Assembly: GCF_963666015.1 (NCBI RefSeq)
Contig: NZ_OY762555.1
Location: 1,984,001 to 2,048,000, forward strand
Source of the DNA: an uncultured Sphaerochaeta sp.
GTDB taxonomy: Bacteria; Spirochaetota; Spirochaetia; Sphaerochaetales; Sphaerochaetaceae
Length of the DNA: 64,000 nucleotides
Reading direction: 5' to 3'
Shown here: positions 1 to 8,269 of the stretch, one piece after another
Numbering within the stretch: position 1 is the stretch's first letter
Layout of the letters: each line of letters opens with the position of its first letter
Notes under the pieces: generated by a model
The model's database searches: none
Seen by the model: the letters and a program-made list of their open reading frames with translations, nothing else
What the model was told of the DNA's origin: nothing
Program-made: the position numbers and the translations under genes

Positions 1-14
1 TGTGTGATACACAC
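1..14. promoter_or_regulatory. Inverted repeat upstream of padR
   Basis: TGTGTGATACACAC reads nearly the same on both strands (TGTGT and ACACA arms) and lies 25 nt before the padR start codon. PadR-family proteins often repress their own operon at short ATGT/ACAT-like inverted repeats. The operator assignment is inference, and the window starts here so the full site may be cut. Confidence 0.3.
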
Positions 15-38
15 TATTGTGAAAGTACGAGGTTTCAT

Positions 39-383
39 ATGGATAGTAGAGAGCTTCTTGACAACTTTGTAACAGAACTCAACAGAGGCACCTTGACGCT
101 CTGTGTTCTCAGCCAACTCACCACTCCTCAGTACGGATACTCCCTATTGCAGATACTTGCAGAGAAGCACATTGAGTTGGAAGCCAATACGCTCTACCCC
201 ATGCTCAGGAGACTGGAAACGCAAGGTGTCCTGGAGAGTAGCTGGAATACCAGCGAAAACAGACCGAGAAAGTTCTACCAACTCACTGAGGAAGGAAAGA
301 GCATTTTCACAGCACTTACAAACCAATGGAGAGAGCAACAATCACACATTGAAACGTTGCTCGGGGAGGAGAGCCATGCATGA
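39..383 (+). CDS. PadR family transcriptional regulator
   Basis: A 114-residue winged-helix regulator of the short PadR type. The sequence shows the family pattern: the region YGYSLLQIL (about residues 33-41) leads into the recognition helix with NTLYPMLRRLE (about 50-60), followed by the wing and a short C-terminal helix. GAGG at 29-32 is a usable ribosome binding site 6 nt before ATG. Its last 8 nt overlap the start of the downstream HAAS-type membrane protein, a pairing common in Firmicutes and spirochaetes in which PadR controls the membrane partner. The inducer is unknown. Confidence 0.9.
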   Translation: MDSRELLDNFVTELNRGTLTLCVLSQLTTPQYGYSLLQILAEKHIELEANTLYPMLRRLETQGVLESSWNTSENRPRKFYQLTEEGKSIFTALTNQWREQQSHIETLLGEESHA

Positions 384-1356
384 ACTTATCAACCGATATA
401 TTGCAGAGACAGTCCGTCACTTAAAACCTGCAGAAAGAATTGAAGTAGAGAAGGAACTTACGGCAAACATTCTCGACATGTTGCCAGAAGACCCCAGTGA
501 TGAGGTAGTTGAACAGACGCTCCTGTCGATGGGATCACCCTCTTCACTGGCCGCAAAATACCGTGGAAGCGAACAATACCTTATCGGTCCTGCAACCTAT
601 GATACCTATTTCATGGTTCTCAAGATTGTTGCCCTGGTAGTCTCTCTGGTTACCTTGGTCTTCACCGTGCTCTCCTTCTTCCTTACCCCGTCCGATCTGT
701 TCATCTTTGAAATGATTGCAAAAGCCCTGGGCTCAATCTTCAGTGCTGCATCAGGAGCATTCCTGTGGGTAACGATCACCTTTGCCATACTTGAAAGGTA
801 TCAGGTTAAGACAGATGTGCAGGATTGGAACCTCACTGAACTGCACAATCTTGAGGAAGTTGCCACGAGGGAGATCAAGAAGAAAGACAGCATCGCTGAC
901 TTGGTAGGTTTGTCGCTCTTCTTCCTGTTCCTGGGATTCATGTACATAAGAGGCGATTTACTGGCAATCTATACCCAAACCAGGGAACCTATCCCTCTCT
1001 TTGTTGCAGATATCTTGCGTCCGTACCTTATAGGGTGGATGCTTACCACAACCATCGCCTTCTTCGTTGCCATGTTCAAGATGGCTCGCGCAAGATGGAC
1101 AAAAACAGTACTTGGCTTCAGTGCAGCCTCCGACCTATTGGGAGTCTTCTACTTTATCTTCGTTGCTACACGATGGAACATCTACAACAATACGGCTTTA
1201 CTGTATTTCAACCTCTCATTTGAGTGGTGGCAAATCATCATCAAGGCCGCTTGTGTGGTGTTACTCCTTCTGACCCTTATCAGTATTGGAGAGGACACCT
1301 ACACCACACTCAGGAGAAGCGAACCGAACGAATCTGGGAAAGTACCTGCTCTGTAA
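376..1356 (+). CDS. HAAS-domain multi-pass membrane protein
   Basis: About 326 residues. I start it at ATG 376, which follows GGGGAGGAG and overlaps padR by 8 nt; the reading frame is open further upstream but there it runs through padR in another frame. The N-terminal 75 residues (HELINRYIAETVRHLKPAER, then a helix-rich segment with LLSMGSP) match the HAAS/DUF1700-like helical domain found beside PadR genes. Six or so hydrophobic segments follow (roughly residues 78-100, 115-140, 175-195, 220-240, 250-270, 285-305). Function is unknown; the context suggests a membrane partner or target of the PadR regulator. Its 3' end overlaps the convergent DUF4954 gene by 47 nt. Confidence 0.75.
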   Translation: MHELINRYIAETVRHLKPAERIEVEKELTANILDMLPEDPSDEVVEQTLLSMGSPSSLAAKYRGSEQYLIGPATYDTYFMVLKIVALVVSLVTLVFTVLSFFLTPSDLFIFEMIAKALGSIFSAASGAFLWVTITFAILERYQVKTDVQDWNLTELHNLEEVATREIKKKDSIADLVGLSLFFLFLGFMYIRGDLLAIYTQTREPIPLFVADILRPYLIGWMLTTTIAFFVAMFKMARARWTKTVLGFSAASDLLGVFYFIFVATRWNIYNNTALLYFNLSFEWWQIIIKAACVVLLLLTLISIGEDTYTTLRRSEPNESGKVPAL

Positions 1357-3499
1357 TCTGCTTTGACTCCTGGATGAAAGGATTGTCATCAAGACTGCCA
1401 AGTACCGCGTCCCGTTCCCCCACAGTACGATAGGTACTGAAGCGGAACCGGTTGTTGAAATCCTTCTCCTTGGTCTTGAAAACCTGGTTTTCAATCTCAA
1501 GGCGGATTACCGCTACCTCATCAACCACCTGTTCCCATTGCCCCTGATTAATCTCACCACATTCCAACACCTTGTGCAATGTTGCAAGTGCATGCACTGC
1601 TCGGTCCTCCTTATAGAGAGAGAACCAGTATCCATAGGCATCATGAACCTCGTCCCAAGAGGTAATGGAACCTTCCTTCAAACCATCCCTGAGAGACTCA
1701 AAACGATACTCAGGAACAAGTTGCCCCCCAATATTGAGCCAAGGCTCAAGCACTGCATCATGGGCCTGCTGAAAGTCATTGATGGTAATTTCATGAGCAA
1801 TACAATACTCGCTGAGCGTCTTCACAGCGTAGTAACGAAGCATCTGTTGATACGCTTGGTACGCCTCCACTGTCTTGAGTACCTCAACCGGTTCGTTGCT
1901 GTTCTCCAACTCCCAGACGTACATTTGCATTGATTGCACTTCGGAAGATTTCGTGGTGATCAAAGCACGGCCTTGGGTGATCAAGTCTCTTCGTTCCTGG
2001 GAGGTGGGCCGGGTCCTGTTGTAATTAATCCCTACCCACTCACAGAGCAAGTCGCAGGCCGTAAAAATCTCATTTACCGTATCAGGAGCAAGGTAGTCTG
2101 TTTCTATCTGCTGACGAATAGCCTTTCGCTTGTCACGCTTACGGTATTTATAACTGTTGCGCTCCAGGGCATAGAGATTGTACATCCACCAATAGGCAGG
2201 CATTACCACCCTTCTTCCCTCCTTGGCGTCTGCTCCCAGCAGACTGAATGGAAGAGGAATATTCAACTCATGGGGGTAGTTTCCCTTGGCAATCAGAACA
2301 TAACTTGCGAACTTGCAGTCATATTTGAGTGTACTACTGAGAGCTGGCCAGAATCCCCTGCCGGCGACCATCTCCCCGTCATTTCCACGACTGTTGTGAT
2401 TAGATCCGATATTTGCACCGGCAGCCATATTCGATTGCCCCATGATCAAGCTGGCAATCAGGAAGGAATTGTTGTGATGTTGTTCATGTCCCCCAAAAAT
2501 GAGGTTGCTCAGCAACTCACAACAACTGACCGTTGAATTATCCCCAAGAAAGGAGTGGATAAGACGGGCACCATACTTGAGATTACAGTTGTCACCCATG
2601 ATGAAGCGGATTGCCTTGCATCCATAGAACACCCTGCTTCCTGCACCGATTATACCGTTTACCAGCTCAACACCTTCCCCAATCTGTATTGGTTCAGCCA
2701 AGGTAGAGCGGAGACGGAGATTCTTGAGTTTGTTGGCACCCTTGATATAAGCCCCTTCCCCGACCCAAACATCCTTTACAGTATCACACGATTTGATAAC
2801 AGATTGCTGACCGACAAATCCGTAGTACCCACGACGTGCGTCGCAGGTCTTGTCAGTCAACATCTCAAAAATTTTCATCAACGCTTCATCATCACGATAG
2901 GTACCCCAGAGGTAGGCATCGGAGGGAAGCATCCCATCAAAGGGCCTAATCATCCTTCCTCCTGCTTCATTCATGATATCCATGGTGGTCAACACCTCTG
3001 GGTCTTCCCCGTCTTTGAGAATACCACTGCCGAACTTTGCATGGTTGGTGGTCTGCATCTCTCCGATGCGGTAGATGATGACATGATGATCAAGAATATA
3101 GTGGCTGAGATAACTGCAATCAAGAATGGCGCAACTGTCCCCGATATCACAGCTGACTATCCTGCTGTTGGTAATCCCTACAGGCACAGAAAAGTCATGA
3201 AAACTGACAATTTGACGGGCCATACTTCCGATACGTACCAACCCATAGAATTCACTGTTCTTGATCAAGGAAGGGTCGAAGGGATCACTCACCAGTACAT
3301 CATCCCAACAGGGGGAGGTGTTCAGATTCTCCTCGAGCAGGGCTATTTCCTCTTCCTTCAGATGTCGATAGCTTCCCGGATCTTTCTTATTCTGGATGTT
3401 CCTAAGATAATACTCATCTTTTCCCTCCGGAAGAAATTCCTGAGGTATGAATCCGTATCCGAACCGTACTTCTGGCAATACCATCACTTTGTCATTCAT
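1310..3499 (-). CDS. DUF4954 family protein, hexapeptide-repeat-like
   Basis: A protein of about 729 residues that I recognise as DUF4954, a family found mainly in Spirochaetes and Bacteroidetes and of unknown function. The middle (about residues 240-420) has the I/V/L-G-x-x turn pattern of a left-handed beta-helix (VELVNGIIGAGSRVFYG, then IMGDNCNLKYGARL), as in nucleotidyl- and acyltransferases, followed by a conserved GANIGSNHNSRGNDGE stretch and a helical C-terminal third. The frame opens at TTG 3535, but ATG 3499 is preferred because TATACT lies 6 nt before it and neither start has a Shine-Dalgarno sequence. A sugar-nucleotide or acyl-transfer role would be inference only. Confidence 0.8.
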   Translation of the reverse strand: MNDKVMVLPEVRFGYGFIPQEFLPEGKDEYYLRNIQNKKDPGSYRHLKEEEIALLEENLNTSPCWDDVLVSDPFDPSLIKNSEFYGLVRIGSMARQIVSFHDFSVPVGITNSRIVSCDIGDSCAILDCSYLSHYILDHHVIIYRIGEMQTTNHAKFGSGILKDGEDPEVLTTMDIMNEAGGRMIRPFDGMLPSDAYLWGTYRDDEALMKIFEMLTDKTCDARRGYYGFVGQQSVIKSCDTVKDVWVGEGAYIKGANKLKNLRLRSTLAEPIQIGEGVELVNGIIGAGSRVFYGCKAIRFIMGDNCNLKYGARLIHSFLGDNSTVSCCELLSNLIFGGHEQHHNNSFLIASLIMGQSNMAAGANIGSNHNSRGNDGEMVAGRGFWPALSSTLKYDCKFASYVLIAKGNYPHELNIPLPFSLLGADAKEGRRVVMPAYWWMYNLYALERNSYKYRKRDKRKAIRQQIETDYLAPDTVNEIFTACDLLCEWVGINYNRTRPTSQERRDLITQGRALITTKSSEVQSMQMYVWELENSNEPVEVLKTVEAYQAYQQMLRYYAVKTLSEYCIAHEITINDFQQAHDAVLEPWLNIGGQLVPEYRFESLRDGLKEGSITSWDEVHDAYGYWFSLYKEDRAVHALATLHKVLECGEINQGQWEQVVDEVAVIRLEIENQVFKTKEKDFNNRFRFSTYRTVGERDAVLGSLDDNPFIQESKQITEQVLSQIRSVRFS

Positions 3500-3505
3500 G
3501 CAGGA

Positions 3506-3511
3506 AGTATA
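3506..3511 (-). promoter_or_regulatory. -10-like TATACT, leaderless start candidate (DUF4954)
   Basis: On the minus strand TATACT ends 6 nt before ATG 3499. A TTG-initial -35-like hexamer (3530-3535) lies 18 nt upstream but matches the consensus poorly. Transcription would begin at or next to the AUG. Confidence 0.4.
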
Positions 3512-3580
3512 ACAACACCTTCTATGCATGCGCAATGAACCAGGGCTCCGACATCGCTTGTTTGAATTTTTTCTTTTAGG

Positions 3581-3768
3581 TACAACGTCGATAAGGAAAC
3601 TGCTGCTACAACAATCTTGGCACAGGTGCTCTCTTTTTAAGCGGAGTCGGACTGAGTTTACCTATCATCATATTTCTGGGTGAGCCTATTGCTTATATCC
3701 TATCAGGACCTGTTACAACACTGCTATTCTTTCTGAATTTCAGAAAAATACTAGCGGAAAGTAGTTAA
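3581..3768 (+). pseudogene. Remnant of a membrane transporter C-terminus
   Basis: The plus strand codes for YNVDKETAATTILAQVLSF up to a stop at 3638-3640. After a one-base frame change in the T run at 3634-3638 it resumes as SGVGLSLPIIIFLGEP... and a hydrophobic segment ending in LNFRKILAESS and a stop at 3766. This resembles the last two membrane helices of a MATE or AEC exporter. No start codon or upstream body is present, so I read it as a decayed gene end. The family call is weak. Confidence 0.35.
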
Positions 3769-3856
3769 TAGCATACTCTTTGTGCTTGATAACTACCAAT
3801 TGAATATACAAATGACCCAACAGTACGGACTCGAATACTTGCGTCACACTGGTGGA

Positions 3857-3862
3857 TATACT
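3857..3862 (+). promoter_or_regulatory. -10-like TATACT, leaderless start candidate (esterase)
   Basis: TATACT ends 5 nt before the GTG at 3868 and 14 nt before ATG 3877. There is no good Shine-Dalgarno sequence. The -35 region is weak. Confidence 0.35.
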
Positions 3863-3867
3863 ACCAT

Positions 3868-4950
3868 GTGTCCACTATGGCAGACTATGATTTGTCTCCG
3901 AAGATGAAACGTATGGTCGCCCTGATAAACAAGATCGCAATAACAGATCCTGAAGGGCTTACACCAAAACGCATCGAGGAGCTTAACGATATATCTATCC
4001 CTAATAATCTGGTGATCCGCAAACTTCTTGGCAAGAGTGCGAAGAACATCACCACCAAGACCTTCATCATCCCGGTTACCGATGGGATGATAAGTGGATA
4101 TCTTTTTGAGAAACAAGGCTCACGTGGTATCAGCGATCTCACCCCCTTGATCATCTTCTACCATGGTGGTGGTTGGGTGTGGGGGAACATGGATCTCTAC
4201 AATTTCCTATGTGCCCATCTAGCCGATATTACTGGGGCAGCAGTACTCTCGGTGGATTATCGCCTCGCGCCAAAGTACAAGTTCCCCACAGCGGTTGAGG
4301 ATTGTTATGATACATTGGTTTGGGCAGCAGCAGGATGCCGCTATTGGAAGACGGACCCAGATCGAATCTTCTTGATCGGAGACAGTGCAGGAGGAAACCT
4401 TGCTGCAGTGGTCAGCCGCCTTGCACGTGACCGAAAGGGCCCTTCCATTGCCGGACAGGTCCTGCTCTATCCTGTAACTGATGGCCGAATGAGGACCAAT
4501 AGTTATGAGAAGCACAAGGATGCTCCTTCCTTGACTGATAAGCAGATGACTTTCTTCATCAACAGCTACCAACGGGAACCGAAGGACATCCTTAACCCCA
4601 ACTTCTCTCCATTGTTGGCAAAGGATCACAGCAGACTTCCCGAGACTTTAATCATCGGAGCTGAGTACGACCCCCTCCATGATGATGGGATGCTCTATGC
4701 CGATGCATTGGCTTCAGCAGACACCCCGGTAAAATACCTTGAGGTCAAGAAGACCATCCATGGCTTCATCAACTACCCGAAGGCTACAGGGACAGAGGAA
4801 ACTGAGAGTGCCATCATCCAGTTCATCAGCGGTAGGCCCGTAGCCCAAGTAGCGTTGATCAGCCGAAAAGAGTGGGCAAAGGCACAGAAGAAAGAGCTGA
4901 AGAAGATCAAGAAGCAAAGCAAGCATTATATCGATGCACGTGTGCAATAG
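3868..4950 (+). CDS. Alpha/beta hydrolase, HSL-type esterase
   Basis: About 360 residues of the hormone-sensitive-lipase (lipase family IV) type, which hydrolyses short acyl or aryl esters. The oxyanion motif HGGGW is at residues 99-103, the nucleophile motif GDSAGG at 171-176 (Ser173), with Asp268 in AEYDPLHDDG and His298 in IHGF completing the triad. No signal peptide is seen, so it is probably cytoplasmic. The C-terminal about 40 residues are Lys-rich (KKELKKIKKQSK), unusual for the family and possibly involved in nucleic acid or surface contact. Start is GTG 3868 or ATG 3877. It stands alone, ahead of the LacI operon. Confidence 0.9.
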   Translation: MSTMADYDLSPKMKRMVALINKIAITDPEGLTPKRIEELNDISIPNNLVIRKLLGKSAKNITTKTFIIPVTDGMISGYLFEKQGSRGISDLTPLIIFYHGGGWVWGNMDLYNFLCAHLADITGAAVLSVDYRLAPKYKFPTAVEDCYDTLVWAAAGCRYWKTDPDRIFLIGDSAGGNLAAVVSRLARDRKGPSIAGQVLLYPVTDGRMRTNSYEKHKDAPSLTDKQMTFFINSYQREPKDILNPNFSPLLAKDHSRLPETLIIGAEYDPLHDDGMLYADALASADTPVKYLEVKKTIHGFINYPKATGTEETESAIIQFISGRPVAQVALISRKEWAKAQKKELKKIKKQSKHYIDARVQ

Positions 4951-4963
4951 ATTAACGTTAATC
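4950..4963. promoter_or_regulatory. Candidate LacI-family operator O1
   Basis: GATTAACGTTAATC is a perfect 14-bp palindrome with the central CG typical of LacI-family operators. It starts at the last base of the esterase stop codon, about 75 bp upstream of the lacI-type gene. Assignment is inference from position and form. Confidence 0.4.
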
Positions 4964-5025
4964 CTCTTTTTATCCTAATAACACCCCCTTTATAGGTGTA
5001 TTTCCTTGAATACCCTGCTCATCGT

Positions 5026-5037
5026 GTTAACCTTAAC
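5026..5037. promoter_or_regulatory. Candidate LacI-family operator O2
   Basis: GTTAACCTTAAC has GTTAA/TTAAC arms around an asymmetric CC centre and ends 2 nt before the lacI-type start codon. Its centre is 75 bp (about seven helical turns) from that of O1, compatible with looping and autoregulation. Confidence 0.35.
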
Positions 5038-5039
5038 CT

Positions 5040-6038
5040 ATGAGTATACTCTTGAAGGATATCGCCAAGGCAACAGGATTCTCCATAAACACGGTCTCTC
5101 GTGCAATGCGCTCCGATCCAAAGATCTCAGAGCAGACCACACTTCTGATCAAGAAGACGGCACAAGAGATGGGGTACATCCCCAACACTGTTGCTGCCAG
5201 CATGCGCTCAAATTCCTCCAAAATGGTTGGTATCATTTCTGCCGATTCAGCCAATCCTTTTTTCAGCGAGGTGGTACGAGGCATCGAGGAAGCGGCGACC
5301 AAGGCAGAGTACCACATCCTTTTGGCAAGCACTGAAGAATCGGTCAAGAAAGAAGCGGACCTTATAAAAATGTTCCTCTGCCGCAAAGTTGATGGGATTA
5401 TCAGCATGCCGGTTTTTGACAATAGCCCATCCCACCTTGAGCTGTACAGAAAGTTGCCTGTGCCCTTCGTTTTCCCGGGAAGGCGTCTTGAAGGATTGGT
5501 CAACCACAGTGTCCTGCACAGTGATCGTGACGGGCAGAGAAAAGTGCTTGAACACCTCATCTCAAAGGGACATACCAAGATTCTCTATCTGGCTGGGCCG
5601 AAAAAAGTGAGCAACACCATTGACCGCCTTGCAGGTGTTGCTGAAGCGTATGCAAACAACGGAATGGAAGTAAACCCTGAGTACATTCTTGAAGCCTCTG
5701 GTCATATTGAGGATGGTTACTCCTTGACCAACCAGGCCCTCAATAGAGGGCTGGGCTTTACTGCTGTGGCTTGTTTCAATGACATGCTCGCCATGGGTGT
5801 GCTCAAAAGCCTGGGAGAGAACAACCTTAAAGTACCAGATGATATAGAAGTATTTGGCTATGACAACCTATATATGTCCCAGTTTATGCAACCCAGTCTA
5901 AGCACCGTGGATGTTCCTAAATATCGACTCGGTTACGTGGCTATGGAGACGTTATTATCCCATATTCAGGATCCAAACCTTGAATATGCCACAACGGACT
6001 TCCCTACGAGGTTGGTATACAGAGAAACCACTCGTTAG
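5040..6038 (+). CDS. LacI family transcriptional regulator
   Basis: 332 residues with the classical N-terminal helix-turn-helix (LKDIAKATGFSINTVSRAM, residues 5-23) and hinge helix (NTVAASMRS, about 49-57), followed by a periplasmic-binding-protein-like effector domain with FNDMLAMGVL and DVFGYDN-type motifs (VFGYDNLYMSQ). It lies 39 nt upstream of an ABC sugar operon on the same strand and is almost surely its local repressor, responding to the imported sugar or a derivative. The ATG at 5040 has no Shine-Dalgarno sequence; TTAACCTTAACC directly precedes it. The effector sugar is not identifiable. Confidence 0.92.
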   Translation: MSILLKDIAKATGFSINTVSRAMRSDPKISEQTTLLIKKTAQEMGYIPNTVAASMRSNSSKMVGIISADSANPFFSEVVRGIEEAATKAEYHILLASTEESVKKEADLIKMFLCRKVDGIISMPVFDNSPSHLELYRKLPVPFVFPGRRLEGLVNHSVLHSDRDGQRKVLEHLISKGHTKILYLAGPKKVSNTIDRLAGVAEAYANNGMEVNPEYILEASGHIEDGYSLTNQALNRGLGFTAVACFNDMLAMGVLKSLGENNLKVPDDIEVFGYDNLYMSQFMQPSLSTVDVPKYRLGYVAMETLLSHIQDPNLEYATTDFPTRLVYRETTR

Positions 6039-6077
6039 GAATAACACTCTACCTTGTGTTCCAATAAGGAGGTACAC

Positions 6078-7337
6078 ATGAAAAACAAGATCTTATTGAT
6101 CGCTTTGGTCGCTCTTTTGGCAACTGGTATGCTTTTTGCCCAAGGGACAAAAGAAGAGAAGGAAGGCCCACTTGAGATTACCTTCTGGTCGCTGTTTACC
6201 GGAGGAGATGGGGAATTCTTCGATGCAATGGTTGACGAATTCAACGCTTCACAGGATGAGATTGTCATGAAGAATGACATGGTGAAGTTCGACAACTACT
6301 ACACCAAACTCACTACTGCTCTTTCTGCAAAGACTGCTCCTGATGTAGTGGTGGTTCACCAGGGCAACCTCTTGAACTATGTACCGAGTGGATCCTTGCT
6401 GGCCCTTGACTCCTATGTCGATGCAGCAGTACTTGCTGACTTCCAGAGGGCTCCCTTGGATGCCTGCCGCTTCGATGGCAAGCTCTACTCACTCCCGTTC
6501 GATGTCCATCCGATCGTCATGTACTACAACACCGATTTGCTGGCTGAGGCTGGCATCACTGAAGTTCCCGAGAGTGCTCAGGATTTCATCGATGCGTCCT
6601 TGGCTGTGAAACAAGCTACCGGTAAGTGGGGTATGGCAATCGACAACACAACTGGTGTCTACAAGGCTTATACCTTGAGTCGTCTATTCATGTCTATGCT
6701 CGCTCAGCAGGGCGGAAGTTTGCTTACTGATGATGCATCAGCCCCTGCTTTTAATAATGCATATGGCGAGAAGGCACTTGTTTGGTTGCAGGATTTGGTA
6801 CATACGTATGCTGTGAACCCCTCTGAGCTGGACTACGATGCTGCCATGAACACCTTCAAGCTTGGTGATGCTGCTTTCTACTTCAACGGTGTTTGGGCAA
6901 CCGGAACCTTGGAGAACCAGGATGGACTGAACTTTGCTGCCGCACCGCTTCCTCCCATCATGGGAGGAGAAGCTGCATGGGCAGGTTCACACACCTTGGC
7001 TATCCCGGTACAGAAAAACCAGGATCCCGCTCGTGTAGAGGCAGCCATGACCTTCATCAACTGGATGACCAGCCATGGTGAGATGTGGGCAAAAGCAGGT
7101 CATATTCCTACCCGTAAGAGCGTAGCAGAGAAAGCAGAGATGCAGGCACTTCCCTATCGTGCAGATTATGCAGCTGCAGCAGCCTTTGCACTCCCTACTC
7201 CACGCACTCCGGCATGGGAAGAGATTTATGGAACCTTGAGCGACAAGCTTGAATATGCAGTGACCAAGAACCAGAACCCCAAGGCAGCACTTGCTGACAT
7301 GGAGCAGACGGTTAAGGATATCATTGCTTCCTACTAA
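6078..7337 (+). CDS. ABC transporter substrate-binding protein (family 1, sugar)
   Basis: 419 residues, starting at ATG 6078 after AAGGAGG (6066-6072); the frame is open 24 nt further upstream but without a good site. A signal peptide (KNKILLIALVALLATGMLFAQ) ends near residue 21, leaving a mature protein that begins with acidic and lysine-rich residues. The fold is the MalE/UgpB-like extracellular solute-binding family 1: LEITFWSLFTGG at the first strand, PDVVVVHQGNLLNYVP, and the C-terminal PAAALADMEQTVKDI-like helix. It delivers a carbohydrate to the two permeases downstream. No ATPase gene is in the cluster, so a shared MsiK/UgpC-type ATPase must come from elsewhere. Confidence 0.9.
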   Translation: MKNKILLIALVALLATGMLFAQGTKEEKEGPLEITFWSLFTGGDGEFFDAMVDEFNASQDEIVMKNDMVKFDNYYTKLTTALSAKTAPDVVVVHQGNLLNYVPSGSLLALDSYVDAAVLADFQRAPLDACRFDGKLYSLPFDVHPIVMYYNTDLLAEAGITEVPESAQDFIDASLAVKQATGKWGMAIDNTTGVYKAYTLSRLFMSMLAQQGGSLLTDDASAPAFNNAYGEKALVWLQDLVHTYAVNPSELDYDAAMNTFKLGDAAFYFNGVWATGTLENQDGLNFAAAPLPPIMGGEAAWAGSHTLAIPVQKNQDPARVEAAMTFINWMTSHGEMWAKAGHIPTRKSVAEKAEMQALPYRADYAAAAAFALPTPRTPAWEEIYGTLSDKLEYAVTKNQNPKAALADMEQTVKDIIASY

Positions 7338-7352
7338 ATAATTATACTTACA

Positions 7353-7374
7353 CCCCCCCCTTGCATGAGGGGGG
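7353..7374 (+). repeat. GC stem-loop between binding protein and permease genes
   Basis: A run of eight C (7353-7360) can pair with six G (7369-7374) around the loop TTGCATGA. There is no T run, so it is more likely an mRNA-stabilising or attenuating hairpin that raises binding-protein levels over the permeases than a full terminator. Confidence 0.6.
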
Positions 7375-7396
7375 AATCTCTTTGGAGGGCCCTCCT

Positions 7397-8269
7397 ATGA
7401 TACCAGGAAATAAAGACACCCGAGACGGAATTGTATTCTCCATTCCCTTTCTCATCGTCTACCTAGCCTTCATGATCTATCCTCTTTTGTCGGGGCTCTA
7501 CATCAGCTTCTTCAAATGGGACATTCTCTCCACAGCCAAATTCATCGGTTGGGAGAACTATGCTACCCTGTTTTCCGACGACAAATTTTACTCTTCTCTC
7601 TGGCATACCTTGCAGTTCGTCATGATTACCACACCATCCCTTTTGGTCCTGGGCTTCTTGATGGCGCTTGCAGTCACCGGCTCATCACCCTACAAGGGTA
7701 TCATGGAGAATGTCTTCTTTTTCCCCTACATCTTCTCCATGACGGTAGTCAGTACACTTTGGGCTTGGCTGATGCAAAAGGATTGGGGAGTATTCAACCA
7801 GGTCCTGATGAACCTGGGCCAAGATCCAATAAGCTGGCTTACCAGCGAAAGCCTGGCCATGTGGTCTGTCTCACTGACAACGCTCTGGTGGACAGCCGGT
7901 TTCAACATGGTTCTCTTCAGCGCAGGCATAAAACAAATTCCCAAGGAAGTGTATGAGTCGGCAGCAATCGACGGTGCTTCCTATATCCAGAGCGTACGGC
8001 ACATCACCATCCCCTTGGTCAAGTCGACCACTGTTCTCTGCCTGATATTACAGATCATCGCCTCATTCAATGTATTTGGTCAGGTCTATGTCATGACTGG
8101 GGGAGGTCCCCATGGAACGACCAGGGTACTGGTCCAATACATCTATGAGACAGGCTTCAAATACTTCAAGATGGGCTACAGTGCAGCAATGAGTTATATC
8201 CTCTTCATCATCATTCTGGGGATAAGCATCATGCAATACACCTTGCTTGGAAGGAAGGATCGCGCATGA
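7397..8269 (+). CDS. ABC sugar transporter permease (MalF/UgpA type)
   Basis: 290 residues with about six membrane segments. ATG 7397 follows GGAGGG (7384-7389). The EAA loop that docks the ATPase is visible as ESAAIDGASYIQSVRHITIPL (about residues 194-214). TM segments include FLIVYLAFMIYPLLSGLYIS near the N-terminus and YILFIIILGISIMQYTLL at the end. It pairs with the next gene to form the membrane channel for the sugar bound by the preceding protein. Its last 4 nt overlap the next start (ATGA), implying translational coupling. Confidence 0.92.
   Translation: MIPGNKDTRDGIVFSIPFLIVYLAFMIYPLLSGLYISFFKWDILSTAKFIGWENYATLFSDDKFYSSLWHTLQFVMITTPSLLVLGFLMALAVTGSSPYKGIMENVFFFPYIFSMTVVSTLWAWLMQKDWGVFNQVLMNLGQDPISWLTSESLAMWSVSLTTLWWTAGFNMVLFSAGIKQIPKEVYESAAIDGASYIQSVRHITIPLVKSTTVLCLILQIIASFNVFGQVYVMTGGGPHGTTRVLVQYIYETGFKYFKMGYSAAMSYILFIIILGISIMQYTLLGRKDRA

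Larger units (their letters stand above)
3536..3867. other. Intergenic region between DUF4954 and esterase
   Basis: About 330 bases with divergent genes on either side. It holds the transporter remnant (3581-3768) and the promoter area of the esterase. I see no intact gene, tRNA or strong terminator in it. Confidence 0.6.

Noticed and set aside
2555..3538. 327-codon plus-strand frame opposite DUF4954
   Set aside because: Antisense to a recognisable conserved protein; no family features of its own.
7353..7374. Intrinsic terminator inside the LacI-controlled ABC operon
   Set aside because: Strong GC stem but no T run, and the downstream permease genes belong to the same transporter; better read as a stabilising or attenuating hairpin.
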